Below are positions 34,045 through 46,803 of a stretch of DNA of 64,000 nt, piece by piece; position 1 is the first letter of the stretch; the number at the start of each line of letters is the position of its first letter. This DNA comes from Thamnidium elegans (taxonomy: Eukaryota > Mucoromycota > Mucoromycetes > Mucorales > Mucoraceae). The stretch covers positions 248,001 through 312,000 of the forward strand of contig JAIXMG010000014.1 in the NCBI GenBank assembly GCA_025201345.1, given 5' to 3'. Made by a program: the position numbers and the translations under genes. The notes beneath the pieces were generated by a model. It was given only the letters and a program-made list of their open reading frames with translations. It was not told where the DNA came from and searched no databases.

Positions 34045-35182
34045 TTATGGTTGAGTATCGTTTTGCCAGATAACATCTTGGTTATAAACAGGTACATCTT
34101 CATCCATTAATATAGAACCAACATCAGGTGAATCATGAACTTGAGGAGGGTCACTAGGAAAATCCATTGACATTTCTGTTGATTGAGTAGGAGACGATAT
34201 AACAGAAATCATAGCAGCAGATGGTGTGGGTACACCGCTTGAACCAATATGATTACTACCTGCACCACTACCGCCACCATTTAATGTATAAGTTTTCATA
34301 GCTTCTTCATATTCTTCTAATTCACGCTTATACATGTCATAATATTTCTATTTATACCAATTATCATTATTATTATTATCATTATTATTATTTTTTTCTT
34401 TTTTTTTTTTAAAAAAAAAGGGAGTAAGGCATCACTTGATAACATACCGTTTTTTCTTCTTTAGAAAGACTTTTCCATTTTTGACCGAGAAGTCTAGTTA
34501 CTTCACCAAGATTCTCTGTTGGATGTTCGTCTTTAATTTTATCTCTTTCAAGTCTACAATATAAAAAGAAGACATTTCCTGGTCCCTTTGGCGCGTTTGG
34601 ATCCTTCTTTTTACGTTGTGGTTTATTTACTATTAATTTTTCTATTCTACCATGTTTATTGCCCTGAAACTTGTGTAATAACTGTATTTTATAATTAGTC
34701 TTCTCTCTTTTTTTTTTTTAAAAAAAAAACCACTTACAATATCTGATTCATCATGCGAATATATGTCTGAACCAATATCTGAATTATCACTATTATAATC
34801 AACTGAAGGGTGACTGACTTTCTCCATACGATCAAGTAAGAAACTATTACCTTCATTATTATAAACTAGCACTTATTATCATGTTTATTATACACTTACG
34901 TTCTCTCCAACTTTAGATGACGAATACTTTTGCGAGCTTTAAAGAGTCGAACATTAAGCACGTCATTTTCCTAACGTTCATTGATAAGGATGAAGAAAAT
35001 AATAGGATCGTGTTTTTTTTTCTGTTTATTTACCTCTTCGATATCTCGAATACGTTTTCTTAAATCTTTATATTTTTGTCTATACTTGAGATCTAGATTG
35101 AACAAAAAGTCAAAAAAAAAACAGTGCCTTTTTTTTTTTTTTTGTATTTAAAGAAAAAAACAAAAAACTAACCTTCAGCCAT
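34045..35182 (-). CDS. HMG-box chromatin protein, Nhp10/INO80-subunit-like
   Basis: Six exons: 35182-35173, 35092-35034, 34970-34900, 34843-34738, 34681-34448 and 34347-34045, giving 260 residues. Residues about 4-55 form a charged helix (YRQKYKDLRKRIRDIEEEND, then LFKARKSIRHLKLERT) typical of Nhp10-type INO80 subunits. An HMG box follows at about 103-180 (KKKDPNAPKGPGNVFFLYCR, LGQKWKSLSKEEKTKYYDMY). The C-terminus is Ser/Pro-rich and acidic. In yeast the relative binds nucleosomes as part of the INO80 remodeller, and that role is inferred here. The exon 4 acceptor was chosen at 34845-34844 because nearer AGs break the frame. Introns 4 and 5 contain T12A10 and T12A9 palindromes. Confidence 0.82.
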
Positions 35183-35745
35183 GGTAAAATAAGTAACAAG
35201 AAAAAGAGAGAAAGAAAAAAAAAAAAAAAAAAAAGGAAAATCAAATTTTTTTTATTATTATTGTTTCATTCTGTGTTTATCTCAAGCATTTATACAGAAG
35301 CAGTCAATTCTGTAAACCGTACTATAAAAGGCGATCCTTACACTCTCAAGGAGTAAATGAACTAGTTTTAGAAATAATTTTTAAAACTAGTTTTTTTTAT
35401 ATATAAATGTAGATTTTTATCTTTTTGGCTTCTTGGAAAGAAGATACAGTGTTTTGAGAAACTACTCGTAATTGTTTCTTTTAAAGCTATCAACACAAGC
35501 AGTAAGATTCTTGATCTCTAAACTAGAGACATGACTATAAAAATCACCCAGTATCATAAAATAAATTGTTAATTGCTAAAGTAAAGATAACTTTATTTCC
35601 AACCACTCTTTAAAAAAAAAATCTTGGTTGACGATCCCCGATCACTCGTGTGCAGCTTTCAATAATCTAGTGCTTTCGACAGTCTATTAGTATCTACACC
35701 AACTTCTAATCTTCTCTCTCCTCGAACTTTTTAAAATAAAGGCAA
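35183..35745. other. Intergenic between the Nhp10-like gene and the transporter relic
   Basis: Contains an A20-class tract at about 35216-35234 and AT-rich DNA. The left part is the probable promoter of the minus-strand Nhp10-like gene. Confidence 0.5.
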
Positions 35746-36744
35746 TCAACATACCAACCCAAGAAAGGCCGGCAAACAAAAGTTGTTGTCCATCCTGCTC
35801 CTAGACTTGCAAATCATCGGTGTAGATATTAACGTCAAAATACAAGCCAATCCAAATCGAACAAAGCACCATTCTTTGTCTCGCTTTACTGCTCTTTTTC
35901 TGGCTGATTGCTGTTCTGTATTAACGGATTCGGATATAACTGAGTTTACTTCATTTCTTCGAATTTCTTGTATTATATTAAAATACTCCATCGTTTTATT
36001 GCGAGACATAGGAAATAGTCCATCAAACTTTTCATTATCTCGAAATGTCTCGGGGTATAAACAAAAAAGTAACGCAAAAGATAATAGATACCAAACGCAA
36101 AGCAAAACCAAAAAGATAGATCACCAACCTAACTCTGACATTATTAAAAACCCCATCAATAACAGGACCTAATAAAGGTCCAGAGATAACACCAAACATG
36201 TATTTTCCAAACGCGCTACCGCGCTCTTCAATAGGGTATAAATCAGATATATAACCAGCGCCCATTAGACACACCCATAGATTGTAAACAACGAACTACA
36301 ACACATGCTGCTCCAACTGAAGTAACAGTAAAAATTGTCATGGCACATAAAAATATAAATCGACGGATATGATAGTATTCAGATATAGATGCCCATATAA
36401 CAGGTGCAACCCTTCATGAAAAAAATAAACAATGCTGCTGTTAAAGTAGTTGCAATGGGTGGAGTATTTAGTTCTTTCGTCACATACGGGGGTCCATTAT
36501 ATATTATAAAGAAAGGAGTCGGTGTACTTTTTTTTTTTTTTTTTGGCTTTCTAAGAGCTATGCCTGGAAAATAAACTGTACTTGAAAAACCAGCAGTACA
36601 TGCAACGAGCGCAACACACGCAATTATACCAAATTTTGTTCTCTTACTTAAAAGGCGAGGATCTTCGTCAACAAGTGCTGAAATTTGACACCTCTTTTTA
36701 AAAAAAGTTTTGAATCTCAAGCTTTTATGCTCATCACTTTCCAT
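35746..36744 (-). pseudogene. Frameshifted MFS drug/polyamine-type transporter
   Basis: The minus strand holds consecutive parts of one 12-TM-family protein in different frames. The first is an N-terminus from the ATG at 36744 with IIACVALVACTAGFSSTVYFPG; it is followed by YISDLYPIEERGSAFGKYMF and GPLLGPVIDGVF (about 36127-36260), LYPETFRDNEKFDGLFP (about 36000-36070) and a tail. GSISDxYPxxxRGxAFG is a hallmark of fungal DHA1-type major facilitator transporters. The frame is broken by an A-tract (about 36529-36544) that encodes a run of Lys, and by at least two shifts. The C-terminal half is largely absent. It is a truncated relic. Confidence 0.8.
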
Positions 36745-37003
36745 GATTATTACTCAAATTAAGTGCTTATAAACATGTGTCTGTTAGAGAAAAAAAAAGA
36801 AAACCCTAATTGTCTCAATTAGAGGTTCCTAGACGATTTCGTTTTTATTAGTTAAATCATGTCTGATTCTTTTTTTTTTACTGCTGTACGTAGAGGGATC
36901 ATACTTTGTTTCAGTTTAAGAAATTTAACCCCAACCCTCTAACTAAAGGTATGTATCGACTCTATAATCTTCAATAAAGGTATAATCCTATTGAGATTAT
37001 TAC

Positions 37004-37034
<31 letters not shown>

Positions 37035-37511
37035 CGTGATAGTACAAGCATGATACAAGTACCGCGCTTACCTTTTTTTTTTCTTCGTCTAGTAACTATA
37101 GATCTATTCTGTTTTACAAAAAAAGTTAAAAGAAAGAAATAGTGCCGCAAAAGAAACTTTGATTTCACGTACGGATGTGGGAATAGCAAAGAATAGTTTA
37201 TACAAAAGTATGATTAAGCCATATGACGAATTCTTGTGATACATCTAATGTTATTGATCGGAATTTCCTTTTAAGTTTTTTTTACCACAAATAGCAAATG
37301 TTATTTTATAATAGAATGAGATGATATGTTTATTGTTAAATTACACTGTAAATGAGAAGGAAAAAAAAAATATACAAGAATAGAAGATTTGAGAGATAGA
37401 GAGAGAGAGAGAGAGAAAAAAAAAAGGTATAGTTTGGGGAATGGTATATAAGATATATAGATGTATATATAAGATATATAGTAAATAAATACATAAAGTA
37501 AAAAAAAAAAA
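36745..37511. other. Intergenic with T29 tract and GA repeat
   Basis: T29 at 37006-37034 and a GA repeat at about 37392-37417. No gene seen. The right end is 3' flank of the forkhead gene. Confidence 0.55.
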
Positions 37512-39211
37512 TTATTCGTCGTGTTTAACAACAAAAGGCATGGGATTAAGATCAAAATTCATATAGCAAGTATTTGCGTTATCATTCCAGTAACTATTAG
37601 TCATTGCTTCATCTTCAAGTAATAAATCAGAAGGTTGTGTATTATCCATCATTGTGTTTCCATTCAAGTCAATATATTGCTCCATGTTGTAAGAGCCAAG
37701 TTCCGAAACATACATACCACTATCAATGTCAGAGAATTGTTCAGTAGAAAATACACTAGGATAATGAATTGATTTATCAAAGGCGTCAAACTGAAGGTCA
37801 ATGGTTTTCATGGCATGATGCTGAGAAATAGTTTGTTGAGGAGCAAAAGTAGTACTTTGTAAACCATCCAAGAGATTTTTAGCATCATCATCACAAGGGA
37901 GAGGGAAACCAGTAGTAAGTAACATATCATTAGTGTCAATTTCAGGTTCAAACATCCAAAGATCATTATTGAAATCATTATTAAAAGTATTAGTAAATCC
38001 TGAACTGAAATCGGGATTAAAATCAGAATTAAAAGACATAGTGCCGATCACATCTACGGGTCTGATTGGATTGTACGACACAGTAGGGTAACTCAAACAA
38101 GGTGACGCAGTGATGGTGTCAATTGTTGTTGATTTTCTCTTTTTGGTAGTATGTTCATCACCAATTTCAACCGCACTATCTTCTCGATCTTCGCTAGTAG
38201 AAGATCCAGGCTCAACTGGATTGTGTTTTTTACCTGGTTTGGGACCGGGTCTTGGAGGATCGGAAGACTTCCGACGCTTTAAATCGGAAGAAGTAGAAGT
38301 AAATCGAATGGTAAAATTCTTTGGATCCGTTTTGGGCGTAATAACAGTAGATGAAAGGGCACCCTTTTCTTGTGAAGTCATGTTTCTAATTCTAGGAGCA
38401 GAGATAACATTACTAGGACTAGTTGATTTTATCTTTTTAGCTTCATAATCTCCAGGAACAGTAATAAGAATATTAGGGAACATATTATTAACAGACATTT
38501 CATCATCAAGTAAATCGTCGGAAGAAGAAGAAGAGGATCTATAGTACTGAGTAGAGAGAGAACCATACATTCCCATATCATGATGTCTTCTACTATGACC
38601 ACCAGCTTGTGAAAGGTTATCAACAAATATTTTTTCCATATTTACTTGAAGGGTCCAATAACCACCCTTACCAGGATGAGCTTGAGTAGGACGACGATCT
38701 ACCTTGACAAACCACTTTTTGTTTAATGACAAGTTATGACGAATAGAATTCTAATATTTGAAAAATGTTAGTTTTTTTTTTTGTATATTGTAAAGCTTAA
38801 ATTTAGTCTATTTACCTGCCAGCCCTTTTCACCTCTCTTATAATAAGGATAAGCTTCAGATATCCACTTATAGATATCACTTAAAGTTAAACGACCATCT
38901 TTACTTGTCAAAATAGCATGAGCAATAAGAGTTGCATAAGAATAAGGTGGCTTTTCAAAGCGATCAGCAGGTTTCCACCAAGGAATGATTTGATGAGGCC
39001 AAGAAGATCTTGTTCTTGAAGGACAAGTTTCGAGGTCATCATCATCTTCAGGTTGAATACCAATAGGTTCAATTTTAAACTTGAGTTCTGAAGTCTTTTG
39101 TTGTTGAGGTTGCTTTTTAGTGGTTAATTTATCGTGTAACTTTGATTCTCCAGGCGATTCACGAATAATTGAAAATTGTGACATATGAGATAATTGCTTT
39201 TTATCAGACAT
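37512..39211 (-). CDS. Forkhead-box transcription factor
   Basis: Two exons: 39211-38816 and 38750-37512, giving 544 residues. The forkhead domain runs from about residue 86 (FEKPPYSYATLIAHAIL) through LTLSDIYKWISEAYPYYKR and, after the intron, NSIRHNLSLNKKWFVKV to GGYWTL at about 170. The single intron splits the recognition region just before NSIRHNLS. Downstream is a basic Ser/Pro segment (PPRPGPKPGKKHNPVEPG) and an Asn/Asp/Met-rich C-terminus that could activate transcription. There is no FHA domain, so it is not an Fkh1/2 type. It resembles the Hcm1/FOXJ-like single-domain class only loosely, and targets are unknown. Confidence 0.9.
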
Positions 39212-39401
39212 AGTGGTAATAAATAAGAAGTAGTTTGTAAAAGTGAAAAAAAAAAGAGAGAGAGAGAGAATAATATATTATATATGGGTTTTTATATATT
39301 TCTTTTATTATATATATAATAATGAATTATTAAAGAGATAGAGAGATAGAGAGAAAAAGAGAGGAAGAGAGAAAAAAGAAAAGAATACAGGCAACTATAA
39401 A

Positions 39402-39433
<32 letters not shown>

Positions 39434-39611
39434 GTTTAATGATGACAGAGTTATGGCTTTATTTTACCTGCGGTCTGTATCACGTTACAACAGATAGCAC
39501 CATATTTTATTTATTCCGCAATTACTCTGGCACTCCTTTTTATAACGGATATATGCATATTAAAAGGAACGCATGACTTTATGAGTATATATAACGTTTG
39601 AAAAGATAAAG

Positions 39612-39648
<37 letters not shown>

Positions 39649-40189
39649 AGTATGTATACAGGCTAAAAAGTAAAAATGACAATATGATCCTGGGAGAATG
39701 GAGCAGCCACAAATGCTAGTCTATCATCTGTTCGTTTCATATATTTAACGATTGAATTATTCAATTATGAGCATAAATGAATAACAAACTACCATAATTG
39801 TTCATGCTTGTATCACCCTCGTATTCCGAGAACTTTTTTATAGTAAAAATACACGCCATGACCTTTTTCATTAAACCTATTATATTTACCATTGTTCCTC
39901 AATGTTATATTTACAATGTATTGTTTAGCTAAACTAATGTTAATATGTCTGCGTCTAATTGTATACAATCTACAATAATTTATTATAACTATGTACCATA
40001 TAAATATCGTCCTACTTTCACTTTGTTATGAGTGGTTACAAATATATTTTAACCCCTTAAAAAAATATTATATATTCTATTATGTACAAGTCGATTATTT
40101 ATATCCCCGTTCTAGATGGTTACATTGTTGAATATAATGAAACGTTTCAGAGTTTTATTCACCCAACAAAAATACATATATCTATATAT
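39212..40189. other. Intergenic with T29 and A32 tracts
   Basis: GA repeats at about 39257-39377, T29 at 39405-39433 and A32 at 39614-39645. No coding stretch found. The left part is the forkhead gene's upstream region. Confidence 0.55.
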
Positions 40190-40867
40190 TCATCCTACTA
40201 ATACATCGCTTCGAAGGACCCACTTACTCCCACTCGTTACTTCCATTGCTTCATGTAATAAACAGTGCGTACCATGTCGATGAAGCAGAGCCATACCTTT
40301 TTTTGGCTGTACCACAATCGGCTCGGGTTTCCGATTCTTATAAGTTGAATCTTTGTAAAAGACTGTTTCGCCACCTTCCATATCTTGATTCAAATAAATC
40401 AATAGTGTCCAATCTGTCCATAGTCCCGTAGCTTTATCTTGTACACTCTCATCATAGTGCGCACCAAAAGAATGACCCTTCCTATACCGGTAAACCCGAA
40501 TATTAGAGTTTAATCCTTTTGGTACTCTGGTTGTACTGATACTTGACTCTTGGACCACTTTTTGCATTCCATTCCATATTTCTTGTGCTAATTCCGCATC
40601 TTGTAAGGCTTGCCTGTCATTATTACGAAACGCCTCTCCTCTCTTTGGTTTACCACCTGCACTTGCTTTTGGTGGTAAATTAGTTTCGAAATACTTTATG
40701 AGTGAATCACATTCTTTGCCGTGCAAGAAATTGGGTATAATGTAGATTTGTTGAGGTTCTAATTCTGTAATCTCTAAATACTGCTTTTGTTCCAGTTTAG
40801 GAAACGCCATTGTTTTAACCTCACTATTCGTTGATTTTTTATCTTTCTTTAAGTTTGCTTTCGGCAT
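40190..40867 (-). CDS. 2-oxoglutarate/Fe(II) dioxygenase, prolyl-4-hydroxylase-like
   Basis: Single exon of 225 residues. The double-stranded beta-helix core is recognisable: iron ligands His137 and Asp139 in FGAHYDE, the distal His205 in HCLLHEAMEV, and a basic residue near 215-219 (KWVLRSD) for 2-oxoglutarate. TDWTLLIYLNQDMEGGETVF is the conserved strand-turn before the distal His. The N-terminus (about 25 residues) is Lys-rich and lacks a signal peptide, so a cytosolic or nuclear protein is more likely than an ER collagen-type hydroxylase. The substrate cannot be read from the sequence. It has intergenic DNA on both sides. Confidence 0.85.
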   Translation of the reverse strand: MPKANLKKDKKSTNSEVKTMAFPKLEQKQYLEITELEPQQIYIIPNFLHGKECDSLIKYFETNLPPKASAGGKPKRGEAFRNNDRQALQDAELAQEIWNGMQKVVQESSISTTRVPKGLNSNIRVYRYRKGHSFGAHYDESVQDKATGLWTDWTLLIYLNQDMEGGETVFYKDSTYKNRKPEPIVVQPKKGMALLHRHGTHCLLHEAMEVTSGSKWVLRSDVLVG

Positions 40868-42016
40868 CTGTGAGTTGAATTAAAAAAAAAAAAAAAAAAA
40901 TCAAAAAAAAAGTTTTTTTGTGTTATTTTACGGTTGTGTGTCAAATTTATTTAATGTAGTGTGACTTTAACTTTGAGGCTATGCATCCTCTTTTTTATCT
41001 TAAAAGGCTTTCCGTAAAAAAAAAAAGGTTTTATATGATGAAGAATCCGCAGTTTACGGACTTTTTGTGTAAGTCAACCTTTTTTTTTTTTCAGCTGCGG
41101 CAACATATGTACTATAGCTAATGTGAGTATGAACGAAACAACTGGAAGATCAACCATCGATATTTTATTTTACATAACAGTCAAGTAACCAAATCCTGTT
41201 TAATTCGACAATACAAATAATCAACATTGGGACCTTGTGATACATTTTTTTTTTTTTTCGCTAACGTAAAAACTATTCTATAATTTTGAAAGAGTGAGAG
41301 AAAAAGAGTGATTCGGTAATACGGCATACCCGGGATACACCATTCCGAATTATCAGAAAAACCCAGTAGTCATGACGACAAAACTCTTTTTTCTGAACTA
41401 ATTATGACGGCAAAACTTGGATGAATCTCATATAAGAAATTAAAAGCTCGCTCTCACAATTGGTAGTTTAAAAATAACCCTTAAAACAAAACTTTAAACA
41501 TTGGTGTACTTTTTATGGAGTTAAAGTAAAAAATGGAAACTTATTTACCTAGCCAAAGCGATCACGTTGGCTTTTGTAGCCATCTGACTTTATCTTTTAT
41601 TCAGCCAGCTTTCTCACCTTTCTCTTGGAAGAGAAGCTTTTATCTAGCTCATTGACACTTTAGTGTTTCATTTTTATTTATTTATTAATACAATGCAAAA
41701 GTCCTTTTTGCGTTTCCGGAAATAAAAAAAAGATATAAAATGAATTACTAGTTTATTTACCCAACCCCTCCCCCCTTTTTTTTTTGTATAGCCGAATTTA
41801 ATTGTTTGAAAGGCGAAACCCACTAGGAATGTTTCCATAAGATAGCCGATTATTATAAATTAAATATATATATATATATACCCTTTCAGCCTAAACATCT
41901 CTATAGCAGTTTGAAAAAAAGAATTATATTATAAAGCCAAATTGAACCTGCAAAGATCAGAAAGATACTTCTTATATGATGTAATTTTTTTCAAGGTAAC
42001 GCAAAACGCGCATCTT

Positions 42017-42047
<31 letters not shown>

Positions 42048-42244
42048 CGTTTAAACTTACGAACATTTACAGGGAATTTAAAATAAGTGCTTTGGTAACA
42101 AAAAATGTAAACACAAAAGCCCGGACTTCACATGCATGTACAACCGAATACACATATGTATATACACCAACAATAATATGTATATATTGATACTCTTATT
42201 TTTAATTGACAAGTAAGATACGGCTTATGTACAAAATATAGTAC

Positions 42245-42275
<31 letters not shown>

Positions 42276-42675
42276 GTGCTGCAAGACTATAATTATAAAA
42301 AGGTCAGCTACGCGGGTCTACACTTACCCACTCATTTTTAGAAATGTAAGTTATAGCTGAGTACATATTCATCTTTCTTTTTTTTGCAAGCCGTAAAACC
42401 GATAAAACGGAAGAAGTAGCTATAATAAATAGTTTTTGATTAAGTCGCAGTTGGCTTATTTAGTTCCTTTTAGCATGCACGTTTAAAAAGGAGTTCACTA
42501 CAAAAGGATATAGTTTCTTTAATTTATCGACCTCGATATTAAAACGCGCATAGTAGTACAACGTGTGTTTTTTTTTACATAAAAATATATATATCAATGT
42601 GCCTTAATTACAAATTGTATACATTTTATTTTAAGTTTGATTTTGATGGCGTAAAATAGACTTATTGCTAGATAG
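40868..42675. other. Intergenic, 1.8 kb, no gene recognised
   Basis: Two strong T(n)A(n) palindromes at 42015-42047 (T22A11) and 42246-42275 (T11A19). The 82-codon frame at 41942-42190 is interrupted by low-complexity residues and is not credible. No RNA gene was seen. Confidence 0.5.
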
Positions 42676-42909
42676 TTAAACGTGTTTAGGATCTTCACAA
42701 GTACCATACGTTTGATCACCCGATTTACGACAGTACAGGTCTTTTGGACAGACCATATTTTGACTGCATTCTAAATAAATATGTTATTTAATACTTATAT
42801 ATATATATATATATGAGTTTAATAATTGCATACGCTGATGAATTGCAGAAACAGATACTATAGAAGCAAGAATGACGAAAAAACTAACAAGCGTAATTTG
42901 GCACTTCAT
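42676..42909 (-). CDS. Very small secreted cysteine-containing protein
   Basis: Two exons, 42909-42834 and 42770-42676, encode 56 residues. The start is ATG AAG TGC. Residues 1-22 (MKCQITLVSFFVILASIVSV plus SA) form a clear signal peptide with a cleavage-like S-A site. The mature part of about 34 residues has four cysteines, in CSQN, MVCPKDLYCRK and YGTCEDP (C27, C33, C39, C50), enough for two disulfides. The donor GTATGC and acceptor ATTTAG give one uninterrupted frame across the junction, and an AT-rich TATATATA lies just upstream of the start. I do not recognise the family. It could be a cell-wall, signalling or effector-like peptide. No neighbours within about 500 bp suggest a role. Confidence 0.6.
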
Positions 42910-43450
42910 CTTTTTTTTTATATATATATATACTGAAGTAAAAGAAAAAAAAAGGGTTTTTTTTATTTATTTTTATGTTTATTCTAAGAATGTAAATATT
43001 TACATTTGAAAGCATTGTTGAGTTTTACCATAAAAAAACCGAACGCGTCAAAATGATCTTGTACGGTCATATTTTTTTTTGTTGTTCCACACAGGTACAT
43101 AGCTACCTTTAAAAAAAAAGTACCAAGAAAACAAAATACTACGTTGGTTAATTACCTCATCACTTTTTCTGAGTTTACTTATTTTTTCTTTTTTTTTCCT
43201 TTTTTACGTGTAAATCAAAAACAGGGTCATTTTAACGTAGTATACACTAGAAAAGATATCCAGTAAAAAACAACTACAATGTCAAAGAACATTTCAGGAA
43301 CACAAGCATAAATTTCATTATTTTTTTTTATGTGTGTTCACGTGAGCGGGACTGGTTGAAAAAAAAAAAAAGAAAAAAAAAACTACCCAGCTTAACCGCC
43401 AATTTATTACTCCTGTTATCTTTAATAGCTCTTCTGTTCAATATATCCTA
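42910..43450. other. Intergenic between divergent small gene and ARP1
   Basis: AT-rich with TATA-like and T/A runs, serving as upstream region for both divergent genes. No ORF. Confidence 0.5.
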
Positions 43451-44906
43451 ATGAATTCCGAATTTGATGATGTACTATTTTCAATCACCATTATTTTTTT
43501 AAAAAAAAGTAAAGCTAATATTTTTTTTTTAAAAAATAATAATGTAGGTGTTGACAAATCAACCTGTAGTGATTGATAATGTAAGCTCTTTTTTTTAAAA
43601 AAAATAATAATATAGTTGTATAAAACATCATCCAACTTTTGTAATTGTTCATCTTTAATAGGGATCAGGTGTTATTAAAGCAGGTTTCGCTGGTGAGGAA
43701 CAACCAAAATGCTTTTTCCCTTCCATGTAAGTTACAAAGTACTTTAATAAATAATAATAATTAATATATATATATATATAAATAGGGTGGGTCGACCAAA
43801 GCACGTTCGTGTTATGGCCGGTGCAGTAGAAGGAGATACTTTTATTGGTAGAAAAGCTCAAGAATTGCGTGGATTATTAAAAATTAGATATCCTATTGAA
43901 CATGGTATTGTGAATGATTGGGAAGATATGGAACGTATTTGGCAATATATTTATACAGATGAGCTCAAAACTCTTTCAGAAGAGGTAAATAATAATAATA
44001 ACAACATTATACTAGTAACTTATTTATATGTGAATATAGCATCCTGTCTTGTTGACCGAGGCACCTTTAAATCCTCGATCCAATAGAGACACAGCTGCAC
44101 AAATATTTTTTGAAACTTTTAATGTACCTGCTTTATTCACTTCGATCCAAGCAGTTCTTAGTTTATACTCTTCTGGTAGAACTACAGGTATCGTACTCGA
44201 TTCTGGTGACGGCGTTACACATGCTGTACCTGTGTACGAAGGTTTTGCTATCCCTCATGCTATTCGTAGAGTTGATATTGCTGGAAGAGATGTCACTGAG
44301 TCTTTACAATTATTATTGAGAAAATCTGGATACAATTTCCGTACAACTGCAGAAAAGGAGGTCGTACGTATTATTAAAGAAAAAACTTGTTATATTGCAT
44401 TGAACCCTGTTAAAGAAGAAAAAGAAATGAGTGGTAAACTTGACGATTTTATGTTGCCAGATGGAAACATTATCAAGGTAATATATGTATATATTGAATT
44501 TAACCAGCTACTAACAAATAACGATTAGCTTGGTATTGAAAGATTCCGTGCACCAGAGATTTTGTTTCAACCCGAGTTAATTGGAGAAGAATATCCTGGT
44601 GTTCACCAAGTCATTGTAGATTGTATTGGCCGTGCTGATCTTGATTTAAGAAAATCTCTTTACTCAAACGTTGTTTTATCTGGTGGTTCTACATTATGTA
44701 AAGGCTTTGGTGAACGTCTTTTATCTGAAATTAAAAAGGTCGCATTAAAGGATATTAAAATCAAAATTTATGCCCCACCTGAGCGTAAGTATAGTACCTG
44801 GATTGGTGGTTCCATTTTAGCTTCTCTTAGTACATTTAAAAAGATGTGGGTTTCCGCTGAAGAGTATCAAGAGGATCCTGATATCATTCACAGAAAGACA
44901 TTTTAA
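43451..44906 (+). CDS. ARP1: Actin-related protein 1 (centractin), dynactin subunit
   Basis: Six exons: 43451-43471, 43548-43580, 43662-43726, 43786-43984, 44040-44477 and 44529-44906, giving 377 residues, close to the usual 376. Actin-fold nucleotide-binding loops are intact: [33 protein letters not shown] and [15 protein letters not shown]. Centractin-type markers are [30 protein letters not shown] and the C-terminal HRKTF. Arp1 forms the short filament of dynactin, the cargo adaptor of cytoplasmic dynein. The first three exons are tiny (21, 33 and 65 nt), and introns 1 and 2 contain T(n)A(n) palindromes. The initiator exon is inferred from frame and the [18 protein letters not shown] continuity. 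Confidence 0.93.
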
Positions 44907-45162
44907 AATTATACCAATAGCAGCAGTCACAATAAACAATTTTTTTGTTTGGATTTTTTTTTTCTCCTTCCTTTTCTTCTCTTTCTTTATTGTATTAAAA
45001 AAAACACGCGTAAATTATAAATATGAAGGACCAAATTCGTTTACAGATTCGTGGCAGGGTATTTTATTGAAAAATAAATATAGGCGTAGAAACTATCATT
45101 AATACTATATATAGAAAAATGCCACATCCACACCAACTTCTGATGTCTTGAAAAATAAAAAA

Positions 45163-46772
45163 ATGGCTGATGCAACCACTGCTTTTAGACCGTTTGAAGA
45201 GGTAAGAGCTGCATTCAATCGTATATACATTTACTAATACTACTAAAATTAGGTCCATTTCGAACCTACCAAAGTAGAGGTAAAATTTGACCATTACTTT
45301 TTCTTTTTTTTTTTTCCTCCCCAGTTATTACATATATACCAACATCATTTTTTTTTAAAATAGAAACCTGTGAGAAAGAGCGGCCGTATTGCAACAAAAA
45401 AAATGAAACAAACTGTATTGAATTTAAAAGCTGTTGGCAGTGATGAGACTGCCATCAACACACCAAAACGTAAAGCAGATAATTTACCTAAAGAAACAAA
45501 AAAGAAGCATAAAGTTATTCATTCATCAGACGATAATACGATCAAAGAAAGAGACCTTCAAACTAAAGAAAAAGAAGATAGTACCAACACACGAATTGAA
45601 AATGAAGAAATTACAGTCAAATCAGTTGAAAGCGTTGTAGATAAACGAATCGAAGTTAAAGAGAGAGAAGTCGAACTCATAGAAAAAAAAGTTGAAATGA
45701 AAGAAAAACAAGTTGAAGCTAAAGAAAAGCTAGTTGAAATGAAAGAAAAAAAAGTTGATAAAGATATCCAAGAAAAAAAAGTTACAGTCGAAAAAGCTAA
45801 AATCACAACGAAAGAAATTGTAGTCGAAAAAAGGAAAGCAAACGATATGATTGCGCAAGAAGAGACGGTTGTTAAAAGATTAAACAACGCCGCTGACGAC
45901 CTCTTTAATGCAGCAGATAAATCAAACGATGCTGAAGAAGAAACACCCAATTATGAGACACCAGTAGATTCACTATCGCCACCATCAGGTCTTACAGAAG
46001 AACCATATACACCTCCTGTTTACGCAGAAGCTTCTTCTGCACCTTATAAAACATACCTTACTGAAGCTGATAAAATACGTATTGAAGAAGAGAAATTAAC
46101 CCTTACGAAACTTCGTAAAGCGCTTGATATAGTGATTACTGATCGCATGGCCCGTAGTAAGCCTACTTTATACCATCAAATTGAACCCGTTCTTCGAAAC
46201 TCCACCAGAAAAAGTGTTACCATTTCACATGTATGTAAAGTCATGTATGTTGCACCTAATTTATACACGATAGAAGCAAAGGAGTTGAGAGATTTTGGTG
46301 GAAAAGTGACAGAAGCGTTTTCTATTCAATTTGATAAAGAATGGCAAGTACCATTAGCCGGTAAAGATTTTCAAAAACGATCCGATCTTCTTAAAAATGG
46401 GTTAGATAATTATTTCAACACGCATAAAGAGGTAATGCTTTTTTTTTTAAAAAAAAAATATATATATATATTTATTGTAACTTATTAAATCCATTGAAAA
46501 AAAAAATTAGCCTGATGCAACTGTTCCAGAAATGAAGTTACCTAGGTTATCTCTTGTTGTGGATAAGAAAGATTGGATTAATCAAGCTCATCTTCCAGCA
46601 GGAATTAAGGCATTGTTAGAAACACATAAAAAGATTAGTGAAGCTGAAGAAGAAAGTAAGAAACCAAAGCCCAAGCCTGTTGGAACTGTTAAGGATCGTA
46701 TGGCTGCTCTTCGTGCTCGAGTAAGTGATAAAAAAAAAAATGATGAGAAATATTTTAAGCTAATTATTACTT

Positions 46773-46803
<31 letters not shown>

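Noticed and set aside
41942..42190. 82-codon plus-strand ORF
   Set aside because: Interrupted by [11 protein letters not shown] from the T22A11 palindrome; no signature of a real protein.
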